A stretch of 46,145 nucleotides of DNA from an uncultured Prevotellaceae bacterium (GCA_902786565.1 CADACW010000052.1:1-46145); one strand, 5' to 3'. Shown: positions 33,219 through 42,433, numbered from the stretch's first letter. The notes: generated by a model from the letters alone, not told the origin. Numbers and translations: made by a program.

Positions 33219-33944
33219 ATGAAAGAAGAGCGTTATTTCTATGTCCCCGAAGCCGCCACGCAGGGCGAACTGCCAGCCGACGAGGCCGTGCATGCCGTGC
33301 GTGTGTTGAGGCTGGGGCAGGGCGACGCGATGATGCTGATGGACGGCCGGGGCACCTTCTTCCGGGCCGAGGTGGTCGAGGCCACACCGAAACGCTGTTC
33401 TTACGTCGTCAAGGAAATGCTTCCGCAACAGCGGCAGTGGGCAGGGCGCGTCCATCTGGCCATTGCCCCTACAAAACTGATGGACCGCATGGAGTGGCTC
33501 GTCGAGAAGGCCACCGAGATAGGCTTCGACGAACTGTCGTTGCTCCACACCCAGTTTTCCGAGCGCCTCTCGGTCAAGTTGCCCCGGTTGGAGAAGATTG
33601 CCGTGGCGGCCATGAAGCAGAGCCGCAAGGCGTGGCTGCCCGTGCTGAACGATATGGCCGACTTCCGCAAGTTCCTCGCCCGGCACGCCACTGGCCGCCG
33701 CTACATAGCCCATTGCTATGACGAGGTGGAGCGCACCGACCTCTTCGACGAGTTGCAGAAGGGCGACGACGGCGAGGATGCGCTGGTGCTGATAGGCCCC
33801 GAGGGCGATTTCTCAATCGACGAGGTACGTATGGCCGTCGAGGCTGGCTATGTGCCAGTGACGTTAGGCAAGAGCCGTCTGCGCACAGAGACGGCAGGGC
33901 TGGCTGCCGTGATGATGATGCAGTTGGCAAAAAAATCAAGATAA
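33219..33944 (+). CDS. rsmE: 16S rRNA (uracil1498-N3)-methyltransferase RsmE
   Basis: Methylates U1498 of 16S rRNA with S-adenosylmethionine. 241 aa, normal length. An N-terminal PUA-like domain (HAVRVLRLGQGDAMMLMDGRGTFFRAEVVE) precedes the SPOUT domain with KLMDRMEWLVEKATEIGFDEL (near residues 86-106) and the knot LIGPEGDFSIDEVRMAVEAGYVPVTLGKSRLRTETAGL (near 190-228), all family hallmarks. The DUF3256 gene starts 7 bases after it. Confidence 0.95.
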   Translation: MKEERYFYVPEAATQGELPADEAVHAVRVLRLGQGDAMMLMDGRGTFFRAEVVEATPKRCSYVVKEMLPQQRQWAGRVHLAIAPTKLMDRMEWLVEKATEIGFDELSLLHTQFSERLSVKLPRLEKIAVAAMKQSRKAWLPVLNDMADFRKFLARHATGRRYIAHCYDEVERTDLFDELQKGDDGEDALVLIGPEGDFSIDEVRMAVEAGYVPVTLGKSRLRTETAGLAAVMMMQLAKKSR

Positions 33945-33951
33945 TCGATAT

Positions 33952-34410
33952 ATGAACAGGAGAACGTTTACATTTCTTTTATTGCTCTTTTATGCTTTAG
34001 TTCCTTTGCAGGCTCAGACCATGCGCGACGTGTTGAAGGCCGCACCCGACTCTGTTGTGTCTACGCTCACCACCAACAACCGTCTTGACATGATTGACTT
34101 TATGGACGCCAAGATGAAGGCCGAGGTGACCAATATGCTCGGCGGCAAGAGCGAGATGCTCTTTCTTTCGGACGATTCGCTGGCCATCCGCATGAGCGAT
34201 GCCCTGCTGTTGGAGATGCGCCTGGTGGCTGTCGATACGGTGAAGACGGTCAGCGTCAAGCAAACCTATCTGACCGTCACGGGCAAGGCGCAGCAGACGG
34301 TGCAGACCGTCTATCAGTTCCCCTCGTGGAGCCGGCTGTCATCGGCCGTCTTATGTTCCACTTTGCTTCAGCGCGACGACAAATTGAAGAGCAAGGCCGT
34401 TTCATTATGA
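33952..34410 (+). CDS. DUF3256 family exported protein, short form
   Basis: 152 aa with a signal peptide (residues 1-22, ending LQAQ). The body MRDVLKAAPDSVVSTLTTNNRLDMIDFMDAKMKAEVTNMLGGKSEMLFLSDDSLAIRMSDALLLEMRL matches the DUF3256 pattern I know from genes beside rsmE in Bacteroides and Prevotella. From memory the family is nearer 200 aa, so the C-terminal part may be missing or diverged here; the tail after QTVQTVYQFPSW does not look like the family. Function unknown. Confidence 0.75.
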   Translation: MNRRTFTFLLLLFYALVPLQAQTMRDVLKAAPDSVVSTLTTNNRLDMIDFMDAKMKAEVTNMLGGKSEMLFLSDDSLAIRMSDALLLEMRLVAVDTVKTVSVKQTYLTVTGKAQQTVQTVYQFPSWSRLSSAVLCSTLLQRDDKLKSKAVSL

Positions 34411-34460
34411 TTTAGTAATGTCCGGCTTTGTCCGCCATCCATTTTACCTATTAATGGCTA

Positions 34461-34491
34461 TTGCCGTTTTACAGGATATTTTGTACTTTTG
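34461..34491 (+). promoter_or_regulatory. Bacteroidota-type promoter for the TonB receptor operon
   Basis: TTG (34461-34463), 20 bases, TACTTTTG (34484-34491), 23 bases before the ATG at 34515. Confidence 0.77.
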
Positions 34492-34514
34492 CACCCTCAT
34501 AATAAGTGCTGTTT

Positions 34515-37226
34515 ATGACCATTAATGTTAATATCAAGACATTATTCTTTACTTTGTTTTTCATCTTGTGCCATCTCTCCGCATCGGCGCAGAAGAGCGG
34601 CCACACCCTTCAGCTGACAGTCACTGAGAGCCCCGACCGCGAGGCCGTTGTCATGGCCACCGTAGAGCTGCTGCCAACTGGTGCAGCCACCACTACCGAT
34701 GTCAACGGGCGGGCCACGCTGACCAACATTCCCGATGGGCGCTATACGCTGCGGGTGCGCTATGTCGGCATGGAGACCATCGAGCAGACTGTGACGGTGA
34801 ACCGCGACCAGAGCTTGAACCTGCGCATGACACCCACCTCACTGGCCCTCCGCGAGGTGACGGTCACGGCGACACAGAAGGAGAGCGGCACCTCGACGGC
34901 CAGCGTCGTGGGCCGTCAGGCCATTGACCACCTTCAGGCCACCAGTCTGGCCGATGTGATGCAACTCATCCCCGGACATCTGATGGGCAACCACGACCTC
35001 ACTCAGCAGGCCAATCTGCAGTTGCGCACGTTGGTCAACAACAATACGGCGGCCTTCGGCTCCAGCATCGTGGTCGACGGCATGCCCATGTCGAACAATG
35101 GCCAGATGTCGCAGGGCCCGTTCTCCGCCACGTCATTCACCGGCACCGACTTGCGCCAAGTGTCGGCCGACGATATCGACAATGTGGAAATCATCCGTGG
35201 CATCCCCTCGGCAGAATACGGCGACCTGACCAGCGGCCTCGTCGTGGTCCATTCCAAGGTGGGCGTCACCCCGCTGCAAGTGAAGGCCAAGATCAATCCC
35301 GGTCTGCAGAATTACAGTGTGGGAAAGGGCTTCTCCCTTTCCAAGGCCGGCGTGCTCAACGTCAGCGGCGACTATGCCAAGGCCTGGGGCGACCCCCGGC
35401 AGAAGACCCGCTCCTTCGACCGCTACACCCTCAACGTGGGCTATGGCATCGACTTCAGCCGCAAGTGGCACACCGACACGAAGGTGCGCTTCATGCAGGC
35501 CAAGGACTGGACGGGCCACGACCCTGATGCGCAGGACGACGGTACCTATTCGAAGAATAAGACCACTACCTTCGGCCTGACCCACAACGGGCGTGTGCGC
35601 CTCGATTTGCCCTTGGCCCGTTCCGTCAGATACACCGTGGGCTTGAGCTTCACCCGGACCGATGCCCGCAACTCCAGCTATGTGGCCAACTCTACAGGCC
35701 TGCTGCCCATACTGACCGCCCGTGAGACGGGCTATTACGACGTGCCCTGGCTGACCACCTCCTACCTGGCAACAGGCATCACCGAGAGCCGTCCCGGCAA
35801 TGTGTTCGTGAAGGTGACCGACGATTTCTTCTACCGCAAGGGCAAGACCGTGCAGAGCTTCAAGCTGGGTGCCGACTACCACTACGACTGGAACACCGGC
35901 GAGGGCTACTACAACGCAGACGAAACCCGCCCCTTCCGCCCGAACAGCAACGGGCGTCCACGCGCTTTCAACGACATTCCCGGCCTGCATCAGTTGTCGG
36001 CCTTTGCCGAAGACCAGTTCACCTGGAACATGAACAGGGTGAACCGCCTGCGCATCGGGGTGGGGCTGCGCTTCACGGCCCTGCAGCCCTTTGGCGATGT
36101 GGCCACCACCGCCCTTTCGCCTCGTGTCAACGTGGCTTTCTCGGCCACCAAGTGGCTCGACCTCCGCTTCGGCATCGGCATGAACTCGAAGACCCCCGGC
36201 CTGCAGTATCTCTACCCCGACAAGAAGTACGACGACCGCGTGGCCGCCAACTATATGCCGCAAGACGGTTCCACGCAGGTGCTGAACTACCATACCCAGG
36301 TCTACGACGTGAAGTATTCGTCGGGCATGAAGAATGCCACCACCACTAAGATTGAGGGCGGCATCGACGTGAAGCTGCCCGGCGGCCGGAAGCTCAGTGT
36401 GCTGGCCTATCACGACAAGACCCCCAACGGCTTTGGCGCCGTGACCGAGTATTTCACCTATGACTACAACTACTACACGCTCGACGCCCAGCACCCCTCC
36501 ATCGGCAATCCCGCCGCTGTAGAGAGCCGCAACGTGTTCATGACCACAGGCATGATAGGCAATACCAATACCACGGTGAACAAAGGTGTGGAGCTGGACT
36601 GCGACCTGGGCGAGGTGAAGTTCCTGATGACCCGTTTCTACCTGAGTGGTGCCTGGAGTCAAACCAAGACGTGGAGCACCGACATCAACTCCCAGTCGGT
36701 GCGCAATGCCCTGCTGCCTGCCAGCTATCAGGCCATTGGCGCCACCCCCTTCAAGGTGGTCTACCCCTCGGGCGATGACTATACCCGCTACCGCCGCTTC
36801 ATCACCACCCTGCGTGCCGTCACCCACATTCCCCGGCTGAAGATGGTGGCCTCGTTTACGGCGCAGGCCATCTGGCACAACTCCAACTACTCCTTCATAG
36901 CCGACAAGGAAGCCATCGGCTACATCACCCCCGACCTGGCCTACCACAGCTTGGGCAGTCAGCCGACCATCGCCTTTGCCGGCGGTGAGGTCAGCACAGC
37001 CGACCTGGCCATCAGTCACACCGACAACGACCCCACCAAGAACCCCGTCACCTGGAACCTCCAGGCCCGACTCTCCAAGGAGTTGGGTAGCGTGGGCAGC
37101 CTCTCGCTCTATGTGAACAACGCCCTGTTCCACGAGCCCTACCTCAGTGGCAACAACACCTCGACACTCACTCAGCGCAACACCGGCACCTTCCAGTTTG
37201 GGGCAGAGTTGTCGCTAAACCTCTAA
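34515..37226 (+). CDS. TonB-dependent receptor (non-SusC type)
   Basis: 903 aa from ATG 34515; the frame can be extended to a GTG at 34506, but the ATG directly precedes a good signal peptide (ending SASAQK). A carboxypeptidase-regulatory-like domain (about 28-110, ATTTDVNGRATLTNIPDGRYTLRVRYVGME), a plug (115-245, SLADVMQLIPGH, SSIVVDGMPMSNNG, DNVEIIRGIPSAEYGDLTSGLVVV) and a barrel follow. It is shorter than SusC and has no SusD partner. The next two genes are DUF4876 and DUF6850, a trio that I regard as recurrent in Bacteroidota. The ligand is unknown; the secreted HMA protein downstream makes a metal or metal complex one possibility. Confidence 0.92.
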   Translation: MTINVNIKTLFFTLFFILCHLSASAQKSGHTLQLTVTESPDREAVVMATVELLPTGAATTTDVNGRATLTNIPDGRYTLRVRYVGMETIEQTVTVNRDQSLNLRMTPTSLALREVTVTATQKESGTSTASVVGRQAIDHLQATSLADVMQLIPGHLMGNHDLTQQANLQLRTLVNNNTAAFGSSIVVDGMPMSNNGQMSQGPFSATSFTGTDLRQVSADDIDNVEIIRGIPSAEYGDLTSGLVVVHSKVGVTPLQVKAKINPGLQNYSVGKGFSLSKAGVLNVSGDYAKAWGDPRQKTRSFDRYTLNVGYGIDFSRKWHTDTKVRFMQAKDWTGHDPDAQDDGTYSKNKTTTFGLTHNGRVRLDLPLARSVRYTVGLSFTRTDARNSSYVANSTGLLPILTARETGYYDVPWLTTSYLATGITESRPGNVFVKVTDDFFYRKGKTVQSFKLGADYHYDWNTGEGYYNADETRPFRPNSNGRPRAFNDIPGLHQLSAFAEDQFTWNMNRVNRLRIGVGLRFTALQPFGDVATTALSPRVNVAFSATKWLDLRFGIGMNSKTPGLQYLYPDKKYDDRVAANYMPQDGSTQVLNYHTQVYDVKYSSGMKNATTTKIEGGIDVKLPGGRKLSVLAYHDKTPNGFGAVTEYFTYDYNYYTLDAQHPSIGNPAAVESRNVFMTTGMIGNTNTTVNKGVELDCDLGEVKFLMTRFYLSGAWSQTKTWSTDINSQSVRNALLPASYQAIGATPFKVVYPSGDDYTRYRRFITTLRAVTHIPRLKMVASFTAQAIWHNSNYSFIADKEAIGYITPDLAYHSLGSQPTIAFAGGEVSTADLAISHTDNDPTKNPVTWNLQARLSKELGSVGSLSLYVNNALFHEPYLSGNNTSTLTQRNTGTFQFGAELSLNL

Positions 37227-37235
37227 AAGAAGACC

Positions 37236-38468
37236 ATGCATATCCCTTCCACCATCCTCCGTTCTGTTTGCTGCGCCATCGGCGCAGTCCTTCTCGTCTC
37301 CTGTGTCGATTTCGACGACGCCACCCATGCCCTTTCCGCACGGGTGCAGTTGCTCGTGCCCTCCGAGTTCACCTCTTCGAGCGGCCTCTCCGGCCACGAC
37401 GTGACGCTCGCCATGGGCAGCCAGCGCCATATAGCCACCACCGATGCCGATGGCATAGCCACCTTCACCGGCCTCACGCCCGACGTCTACGACATATCCT
37501 GCTCGTGGACCATCAGCGCCTCTGACTATCGCACGCTGACTGGCGATGCCCAGGTGGTCAGTGGGGCCACGGTCAGCGGTTCGCTCAACCAGCGGCTCAT
37601 CAAGGCCGACGAGACCATCGCCCTGCCTACCAATCTGGCCATCGACCGCGACATCCTCATCGGCAAGGTCTTCTATGCAGGCTCCAAAGACCTGAACAAC
37701 CGCACGTATCTGGCCGGCAAGTATGTGGAACTCTGCAACCAGAGCAGCGAGAGCGTGGACGTGAGCGGCCTCTACATCGGACTGGTCGAGGGCGAGAGCA
37801 CCCAGGCCTACACCCTTGCCAATCTCCATGCGGTCTATCAGGACTCCGTCGTCCTGCTGAAGCAGATTTTCCGCATCCCCGCCGATGCTGCCCACCTTGT
37901 GGCACCCGGCGGCACGGTGCTCATTGTGAACAGCGCCATAGACCATACCCCCAACGACACGCTGGAGAACGACCTCACTGCCGCCGACTTCGAGGCCAAG
38001 GACCTCTCAGGCAAGATGCAGAACAACCCCGCCACGCCGGCCCTGCAGCTGGTCTACTCGATGTATCCCGCCGTGTCAAACATGAACCTCGTGCAGAGCG
38101 GCCCCTGCGGTGTGGTCATCTTCCGTACCGACGACGATGTGGCTGCCTGGCCCAAGACCTACGCCTTCGGAAAGACCAGCGGCTCGCAGTGGGTGCTCTG
38201 CCCCAAGCGCCACATCATAGACGGCGTGGAGTGCCTCAGACTGACCAACAAGACACCCGCCGTAGACGTGGCGACGAAGCGACTCTACGACGACATCGAT
38301 GCAGGCTACGTCACCGTCAACGCCATCAGCGGATGGAATGGCGAGGTGGTCTACCGCCGCACCGCCAAGCTGACGGAGGGCGGGCAGCCCGTCTTGATGG
38401 ACACCAACAACAGTTCCAACGACTTCCAAACTTCTACAAAGATAAAACCGAGAGAATATGACAAATAG
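37236..38468 (+). CDS. DUF4876-type lipoprotein
   Basis: A 410-aa lipoprotein; LLVSC gives Cys23. A carboxypeptidase-regulatory-like/Ig-like fold occupies about residues 35-115 (VTLAMGSQRHIATTDADGIATFTGLTPDVYDISCSW), and the DUF4876 body follows (ILIGKVFYAGSKDLNNRTYLAGKYVELCNQSSESVDVSGLYIG, near 135-178). It begins 9 bases after the receptor and overlaps the next gene by 11 bases. Likely a surface or periplasmic partner of the receptor; its molecular role is unknown. Confidence 0.82.
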   Translation: MHIPSTILRSVCCAIGAVLLVSCVDFDDATHALSARVQLLVPSEFTSSSGLSGHDVTLAMGSQRHIATTDADGIATFTGLTPDVYDISCSWTISASDYRTLTGDAQVVSGATVSGSLNQRLIKADETIALPTNLAIDRDILIGKVFYAGSKDLNNRTYLAGKYVELCNQSSESVDVSGLYIGLVEGESTQAYTLANLHAVYQDSVVLLKQIFRIPADAAHLVAPGGTVLIVNSAIDHTPNDTLENDLTAADFEAKDLSGKMQNNPATPALQLVYSMYPAVSNMNLVQSGPCGVVIFRTDDDVAAWPKTYAFGKTSGSQWVLCPKRHIIDGVECLRLTNKTPAVDVATKRLYDDIDAGYVTVNAISGWNGEVVYRRTAKLTEGGQPVLMDTNNSSNDFQTSTKIKPREYDK

Positions 38469-40083
38469 CACAGGACTAAAGCTGATAGGTGTATCATTTC
38501 TCATTTGTCATTTGGCCTATAGCCGCGTCAGCGCCCAGGAGGCCCGCTACCGCTATCAGAACGCCACCCAGTTGTGGCGGCTGTCGGGCAATGCCGCCGG
38601 GCTGGGCATGGACAACAGCGACAACCGAGGCTATGCCGAGTTCGGCCTTCAGCACGCTGAGGGCGACTACACCAGGGTGCAGGAGGGCGGACAGTGCAAT
38701 GCGCTGACATTCAGCACCGAGCGCTATCAGCACATCGGACAGTTTCTGGTGGGCTATGGCCGGTTCCAGTTCGATATGGACCGGACGAAAGACCGCGCCT
38801 GGGCCGACGTGATGCGCCCCTACGATGCCAACCCCTACTATAGCGGCAGCAGCGTCAGCGGCAAGTACGACCGCCAGCAGTTCGACCTCTCGGCGGCCCT
38901 TGCCACCATACCCATTCCGCTGGCTGGCGAGAAGACCGACCGCGAACTCTCGCTGGGCGTGCAGCTGGACTATAAGGTTGGCGACCTGAGCCGACTGCGC
39001 GACCCGCGCTCGCGCTCCGAGTTGCTCGACTACGCCATAGCGCCGGCCGTGGCCTTTGCCTTCGGCCACCACACGCTGGGCCTCACTGGCCACTACCGCC
39101 GTCGCAAGGAGAAAATTCCCAATATGACCACCGTGCAGCAGGACCCCAACCTGGTGTACTACCAGTTCTACGGACTGGGCGAGGCCGTGGGCACCGTTGG
39201 CGGCTACAGCGGCTTCAGCCGCGAGTGGGTGAACCATGAGTTCGGCGCCCTGCTCACCTATGGCTTCCGCACCGCCGCCCCCGGCTCTTCGCCCTGGGAG
39301 CGTGGCGTCTACAGCCTCAACTCCGTCGGCATTTCGCGTGGGGCCGAAGATGTTTGGGGGCAATACAAGTTCTCGCCGGGGCGCTATGTCACCTATATTT
39401 ATAAGGCATCCTCGCACAATCGCATCGCCTCCGGCCGGCTGCTCCACGCCATCGATGTGCAGGCCGAGTGGCAGCAGGGCTATGCCGACGAGTACCGCCA
39501 GCAGCTCGTCCAGGAGAAAGATGCCAAGAAAGGCTATACCAGCTATCGCTACGAGACGCAGATAGAGTACCGCAAGCGCCACCAGCTGACCACCGTCGAC
39601 GCCTCGCTCCACTATAGGCTGAACACCCTTGCCGGCAGTGCCTCCGAGGCCGACGGCACCCACGATGCCGCTGTCAGCGGATATGTGGGCGCACAGGTCC
39701 GGATGGCGGGCACCACCACCAAGCACCTGCTCCCCACTTCAGAGCTGAAGCACCAGCGGCTGGACTTCTCGCTTGAGGGTGGCCATGGCTTTTTCGGCGA
39801 CCGCCTGTGGGTCGATGCCGCCGTCGGCTACAGCCGTGCCCTGAAGGCCGACCTGACGCTGGCCGATGCCACCACCGAGGTGGCGCGCCAGGTGCTCCTG
39901 CCCGACATGTACTACTACGATGCCCACTTCTGGCGCGGACAGCTCTCCGTGAAGTACCTCTTCCCCCTGAAGCTGAAGGGCCACGCCAGCCGCTTCTATG
40001 TGAAAGCCTACGGCGACCTGATCGGTGCCCAGCACTCGCAGCAGCGCAAGACCGTGGGGGTGGCCTTCGGACTGTTCAATTAA
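38458..40083 (+). CDS. DUF6850-type outer-membrane beta-barrel protein
   Basis: 541 aa. The start overlaps the end of the DUF4876 gene. A signal peptide (ending SRVSAQE, about residue 28) is followed by alternating strand segments typical of an outer-membrane barrel, ending GDLIGAQHSQQRKTVGVAFGLFN with a C-terminal aromatic-plus-N end. YQNATQLWRLSGNAAGLGMD at the mature N terminus is family-like. The signal core SFLICHLAY is encoded by a TCATTT tandem repeat. Third gene of the receptor operon; function unknown. Confidence 0.78.
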   Translation: MTNSTGLKLIGVSFLICHLAYSRVSAQEARYRYQNATQLWRLSGNAAGLGMDNSDNRGYAEFGLQHAEGDYTRVQEGGQCNALTFSTERYQHIGQFLVGYGRFQFDMDRTKDRAWADVMRPYDANPYYSGSSVSGKYDRQQFDLSAALATIPIPLAGEKTDRELSLGVQLDYKVGDLSRLRDPRSRSELLDYAIAPAVAFAFGHHTLGLTGHYRRRKEKIPNMTTVQQDPNLVYYQFYGLGEAVGTVGGYSGFSREWVNHEFGALLTYGFRTAAPGSSPWERGVYSLNSVGISRGAEDVWGQYKFSPGRYVTYIYKASSHNRIASGRLLHAIDVQAEWQQGYADEYRQQLVQEKDAKKGYTSYRYETQIEYRKRHQLTTVDASLHYRLNTLAGSASEADGTHDAAVSGYVGAQVRMAGTTTKHLLPTSELKHQRLDFSLEGGHGFFGDRLWVDAAVGYSRALKADLTLADATTEVARQVLLPDMYYYDAHFWRGQLSVKYLFPLKLKGHASRFYVKAYGDLIGAQHSQQRKTVGVAFGLFN

Positions 40084-40127
40084 ATCAAAATCTTTGACAT
40101 CTTCAAAAGACCGCCCGGAGCGGCCTT

Positions 40128-40194
40128 AGAGATAAGTGCCACTTATCTCCGAGATAAAAGGCACTTATCTCCGAGATAAGTGGCACTTATCTCT
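40128..40194. repeat. 65-base triple-hairpin element, copy 2
   Basis: 40129-40193 is the exact reverse complement of 19770-19834. Outer flanks GGCCT/AGGCC add a further pairing layer here (40123-40127 and 40196-40200), and a terminator-like hairpin follows directly. Confidence 0.88.
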
Positions 40195-40198
40195 GAGG

Positions 40199-40217
40199 CC
40201 CCTTTTTCGGGGGTTTT
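40199..40217 (+). terminator. Rho-independent-type terminator of the TonB receptor operon
   Basis: CCCC, loop TTTTTC, GGGG(G), then TTTT. It lies 116 bases after the DUF6850 stop and 39 bases before the next gene. The element in front of it forms three more hairpins. Confidence 0.65.
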
Positions 40218-40255
40218 GAAATGAATGGAAAAAACTTTATAAAAGCATACGCATT

Positions 40256-41428
40256 ATGAAAAAAATTCTATCTCTGTTATTGCTCATTTCTTTCACCTCG
40301 TCGTTCAGCAGCGTCGTGGCCCAGACCAAGGACGCCCCCTACACCGTGGCCCAGCTGTTGGCTCAGAAAGAGGCCCTGGCCGCCTCGGGCCAGACCGTGT
40401 GGGTGCGTGCCGACCTGAAAGGACTGGGCGAAGACGGCACCAAGACGGACAATGCGGACACCGAGGATGCCGATGGCAAGACCGTCCGCAACATGGCCGC
40501 CCTCTTCGCCGACGCCACGGGCCAGTTTGTGGCCTATAGCTGGCAGATTCTCGGACAGCTCAACCTGGCCGACCTCACGAACACGAAAAACCTGCTCATC
40601 GCCCTGACCTACGGCACCGGGGGGCATCCCTACGGCAATTCGGCCAATCCGCAGTATGCCAGCAACTACGAGCCTGCCCAGGCCCATTTCTCGCTGGGCG
40701 AGGTGCACGGCGCCTTGACGCTGCAAATCAACAAGGGGTTCCGCGGCTACCACATAGCCAGCAGCTACAAGGTGCCCAAGGAGATAGTGGCCGTCAGGGT
40801 GGCCTCAGGCTACACCTCGGCAAAGGGAGCCACCGTCAGCTATGGATACTACGACGGGGCTGAAGAGGGCAAAAACTACGTCATCAACAAAAACACGGCC
40901 CTGGTGCTCCTGGCCCATCCCGGCACGTACCAGTTTGTGCTCTCAGCCGACTATTACGAGCAGATAAACAGCAACAGCCTGAATGGCGGCGAAGTGGCAG
41001 GGGTGAACACCATCCCGATGAAAAACAATGCCCTGCGCTACCATTACCGCTTTGTGGCCGACGGCACGAAAACCGGATTTGAGCGCAACCGCACGGAGTC
41101 GACAGAAGTATGGCTGGAGCAGAAAGACGAAGTCTATATGACCGTCAACGGCAATGCCAACCACTTCTTTGGCAACTGGACTTGGGAGACCGACGACAAG
41201 AATTGGATAACGTGGGCAGGCAAGGTGATTGCCGACTTCCACGAAGAGCCTGCCCCCGCCCTGCAGGGCGACGTGAACGCCGACGGCTATGTGGACGTGG
41301 CCGACATTTCAACCGTTCTCTCCTATATGGCAGACGGCATTTATGACACCAAGGGCGACGTGAACGGCGATGGCTATATCGACGTGGCCGACATATCAAA
41401 TGTGCTCACCATCATGGCTGGAAATTGA
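40256..41428 (+). CDS. Secreted protein with dockerin-like C-terminal repeats
   Basis: 390 aa with a signal peptide (MKKILSLLLLISFTSSFSSVVAQ). The N-terminal region (PYTVAQLLAQKEALAASGQTVWVRADLKGLG, residues about 28-60) resembles the short beta-rich OB-like domains often found near dockerins in Prevotella. The middle is beta-rich and unrecognised. The C terminus has two GDVNxDGYxDVADIS repeats (about 337-350 and 362-375) like a type I dockerin and like the tail of the pectate-lyase protein. It lies after the terminator and before the HMA gene, so it may start a separate transcript. Confidence 0.72.
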   Translation: MKKILSLLLLISFTSSFSSVVAQTKDAPYTVAQLLAQKEALAASGQTVWVRADLKGLGEDGTKTDNADTEDADGKTVRNMAALFADATGQFVAYSWQILGQLNLADLTNTKNLLIALTYGTGGHPYGNSANPQYASNYEPAQAHFSLGEVHGALTLQINKGFRGYHIASSYKVPKEIVAVRVASGYTSAKGATVSYGYYDGAEEGKNYVINKNTALVLLAHPGTYQFVLSADYYEQINSNSLNGGEVAGVNTIPMKNNALRYHYRFVADGTKTGFERNRTESTEVWLEQKDEVYMTVNGNANHFFGNWTWETDDKNWITWAGKVIADFHEEPAPALQGDVNADGYVDVADISTVLSYMADGIYDTKGDVNGDGYIDVADISNVLTIMAGN

Positions 41429-41456
41429 CAACACAACCAAATAAACACTATTCCGT

Positions 41457-42191
41457 ATGAGAGTTTTATTATTCATCCTTTCCTCGCTCTTCTTCAGTTC
41501 AGCAACGGCGCAAGACACACTTACCGTGCGCATCAAGGGCATGAAGTGCGAGGAGTGCGGCCACAAGGTGATGGTGGCCGTCAAGCAGTTGCCGGGCATA
41601 GAGAGTATGCGCTTCAATTACGAGCGGCGCACCTCCACCATCGTCTACGACCCCGCACAGACCTGTGCCGACTCCATCAGGGCACGGCTGGCAGCCACAG
41701 GGCGCTTCAAGGCGTCGGCCTACAGCCCAACCGAGGTCATACGCCGAGGCTTCGGACTGCGCATGGACGACATGCACTGCCAGAACTGCGCCAACCGCAT
41801 CGCTGCAAAACTGCAACAGATGGAAGGCATCGACAGCATGTCGCCCCATTTGGACAAGCACTACTTCTTTATCCGCTACGATGCCAACCGCACCTGCAAG
41901 GACACCATACGCACAGCCCTGAAGGGGCTCGGCTTCACACCCGTCAACTACTATACCGGGCCGAAGGTGGGCTATGCCTACTACAACATTCCTGCCGCCC
42001 AAGCCACGCAGCAGACAATGGACGAGGTGCTCATACTCGACGGCGTGGAGGACGTGAACGTCAATGCGCAACGACAATCTATGGCCGTCACCTTCTTCAC
42101 CGACGAGACCAATGCCGACCGTCTCCTGGCCGGCATCCTTGCCGCGGGCATCAAGGCCCAAGTGCCCCCGCCACATGAGTGCAAGGAGTAG
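41457..42191 (+). CDS. Secreted protein with three HMA (heavy-metal-associated) domains, third degenerate
   Basis: 244 aa with a signal peptide ending SSATAQ (near residue 19). Domain 1 (about 20-92) carries GMKCEECG (Cys31, Cys34), and domain 2 (about 93-165) DMHCQNCANR (Cys108, Cys111), both of GMxCxxC type and so likely binding Cu(I), Zn(II) or similar. Domain 3 (about 170-238) keeps the fold pattern (VNVNAQRQSMAVTFFTDETNADRLLAGILAAGIKA) but has AAQATQQ where CxxC should be. Exported HMA proteins are unusual; they more often sit on transport ATPases. Metal handling or sensing in the periplasm is inference. Confidence 0.83.
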   Translation: MRVLLFILSSLFFSSATAQDTLTVRIKGMKCEECGHKVMVAVKQLPGIESMRFNYERRTSTIVYDPAQTCADSIRARLAATGRFKASAYSPTEVIRRGFGLRMDDMHCQNCANRIAAKLQQMEGIDSMSPHLDKHYFFIRYDANRTCKDTIRTALKGLGFTPVNYYTGPKVGYAYYNIPAAQATQQTMDEVLILDGVEDVNVNAQRQSMAVTFFTDETNADRLLAGILAAGIKAQVPPPHECKE

Positions 42192-42239
42192 ACTATGAAT
42201 TTAATGTTCGCTCCAGCTCTGCTGGCTTGCAAGGCAAGC

Positions 42240-42258
42240 GCTCGACCTCCGGTCGCTT
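42240..42258. repeat. CTCGACCTCCGGTCG palindromic repeat, copy 1
   Basis: GCTCGACCTCCGGTCGCTT, whose core CGACCTCCGGTCG can fold as a hairpin; 18 of 19 bases recur at 42415-42433. It follows an HMA-gene end rich in TTGCAAGG/GGCAAGC pairings. Confidence 0.7.
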
Positions 42259-42371
42259 TGCAAAGCAAGGAACTTTGGCTATTTCTCTGTGTGTGTTATG
42301 GAAACATGCTAAAATGCTTATAAATTCACATTAAACCCTACAAATCTTATCGTTAATTGAAATAAAAGTTG

Positions 42372-42379
42372 TATCTTTG
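42372..42379 (+). promoter_or_regulatory. -7 box ahead of the second DUF4160/DUF2442 module
   Basis: TATCTTTG followed by C matches TAnnTTTG; no well-spaced -33 element is evident. Directly after it, GCAGCC GAAA GGCTGC (42379-42394) forms a 6-bp stem with a GAAA tetraloop at the predicted transcript start. A leader of about 195 bases separates it from the ATG. Confidence 0.55.
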
Positions 42380-42414
42380 CAGCCGAAAGGCTGCGAAACT
42401 GCTAATGCTCGGCC

Positions 42415-42433
42415 GCTCGACCTCTGGTCGCTT
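42415..42433. repeat. CTCGACCTCTGGTCG palindromic repeat, copy 2
   Basis: One base different from 42240-42258. It lies inside the predicted leader of the DUF4160 gene, where it would form a second hairpin. Further small pairings (GGCGTAAACGCC near 42497; AAAGTC..GACTTT near 42532) follow. Confidence 0.7.
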
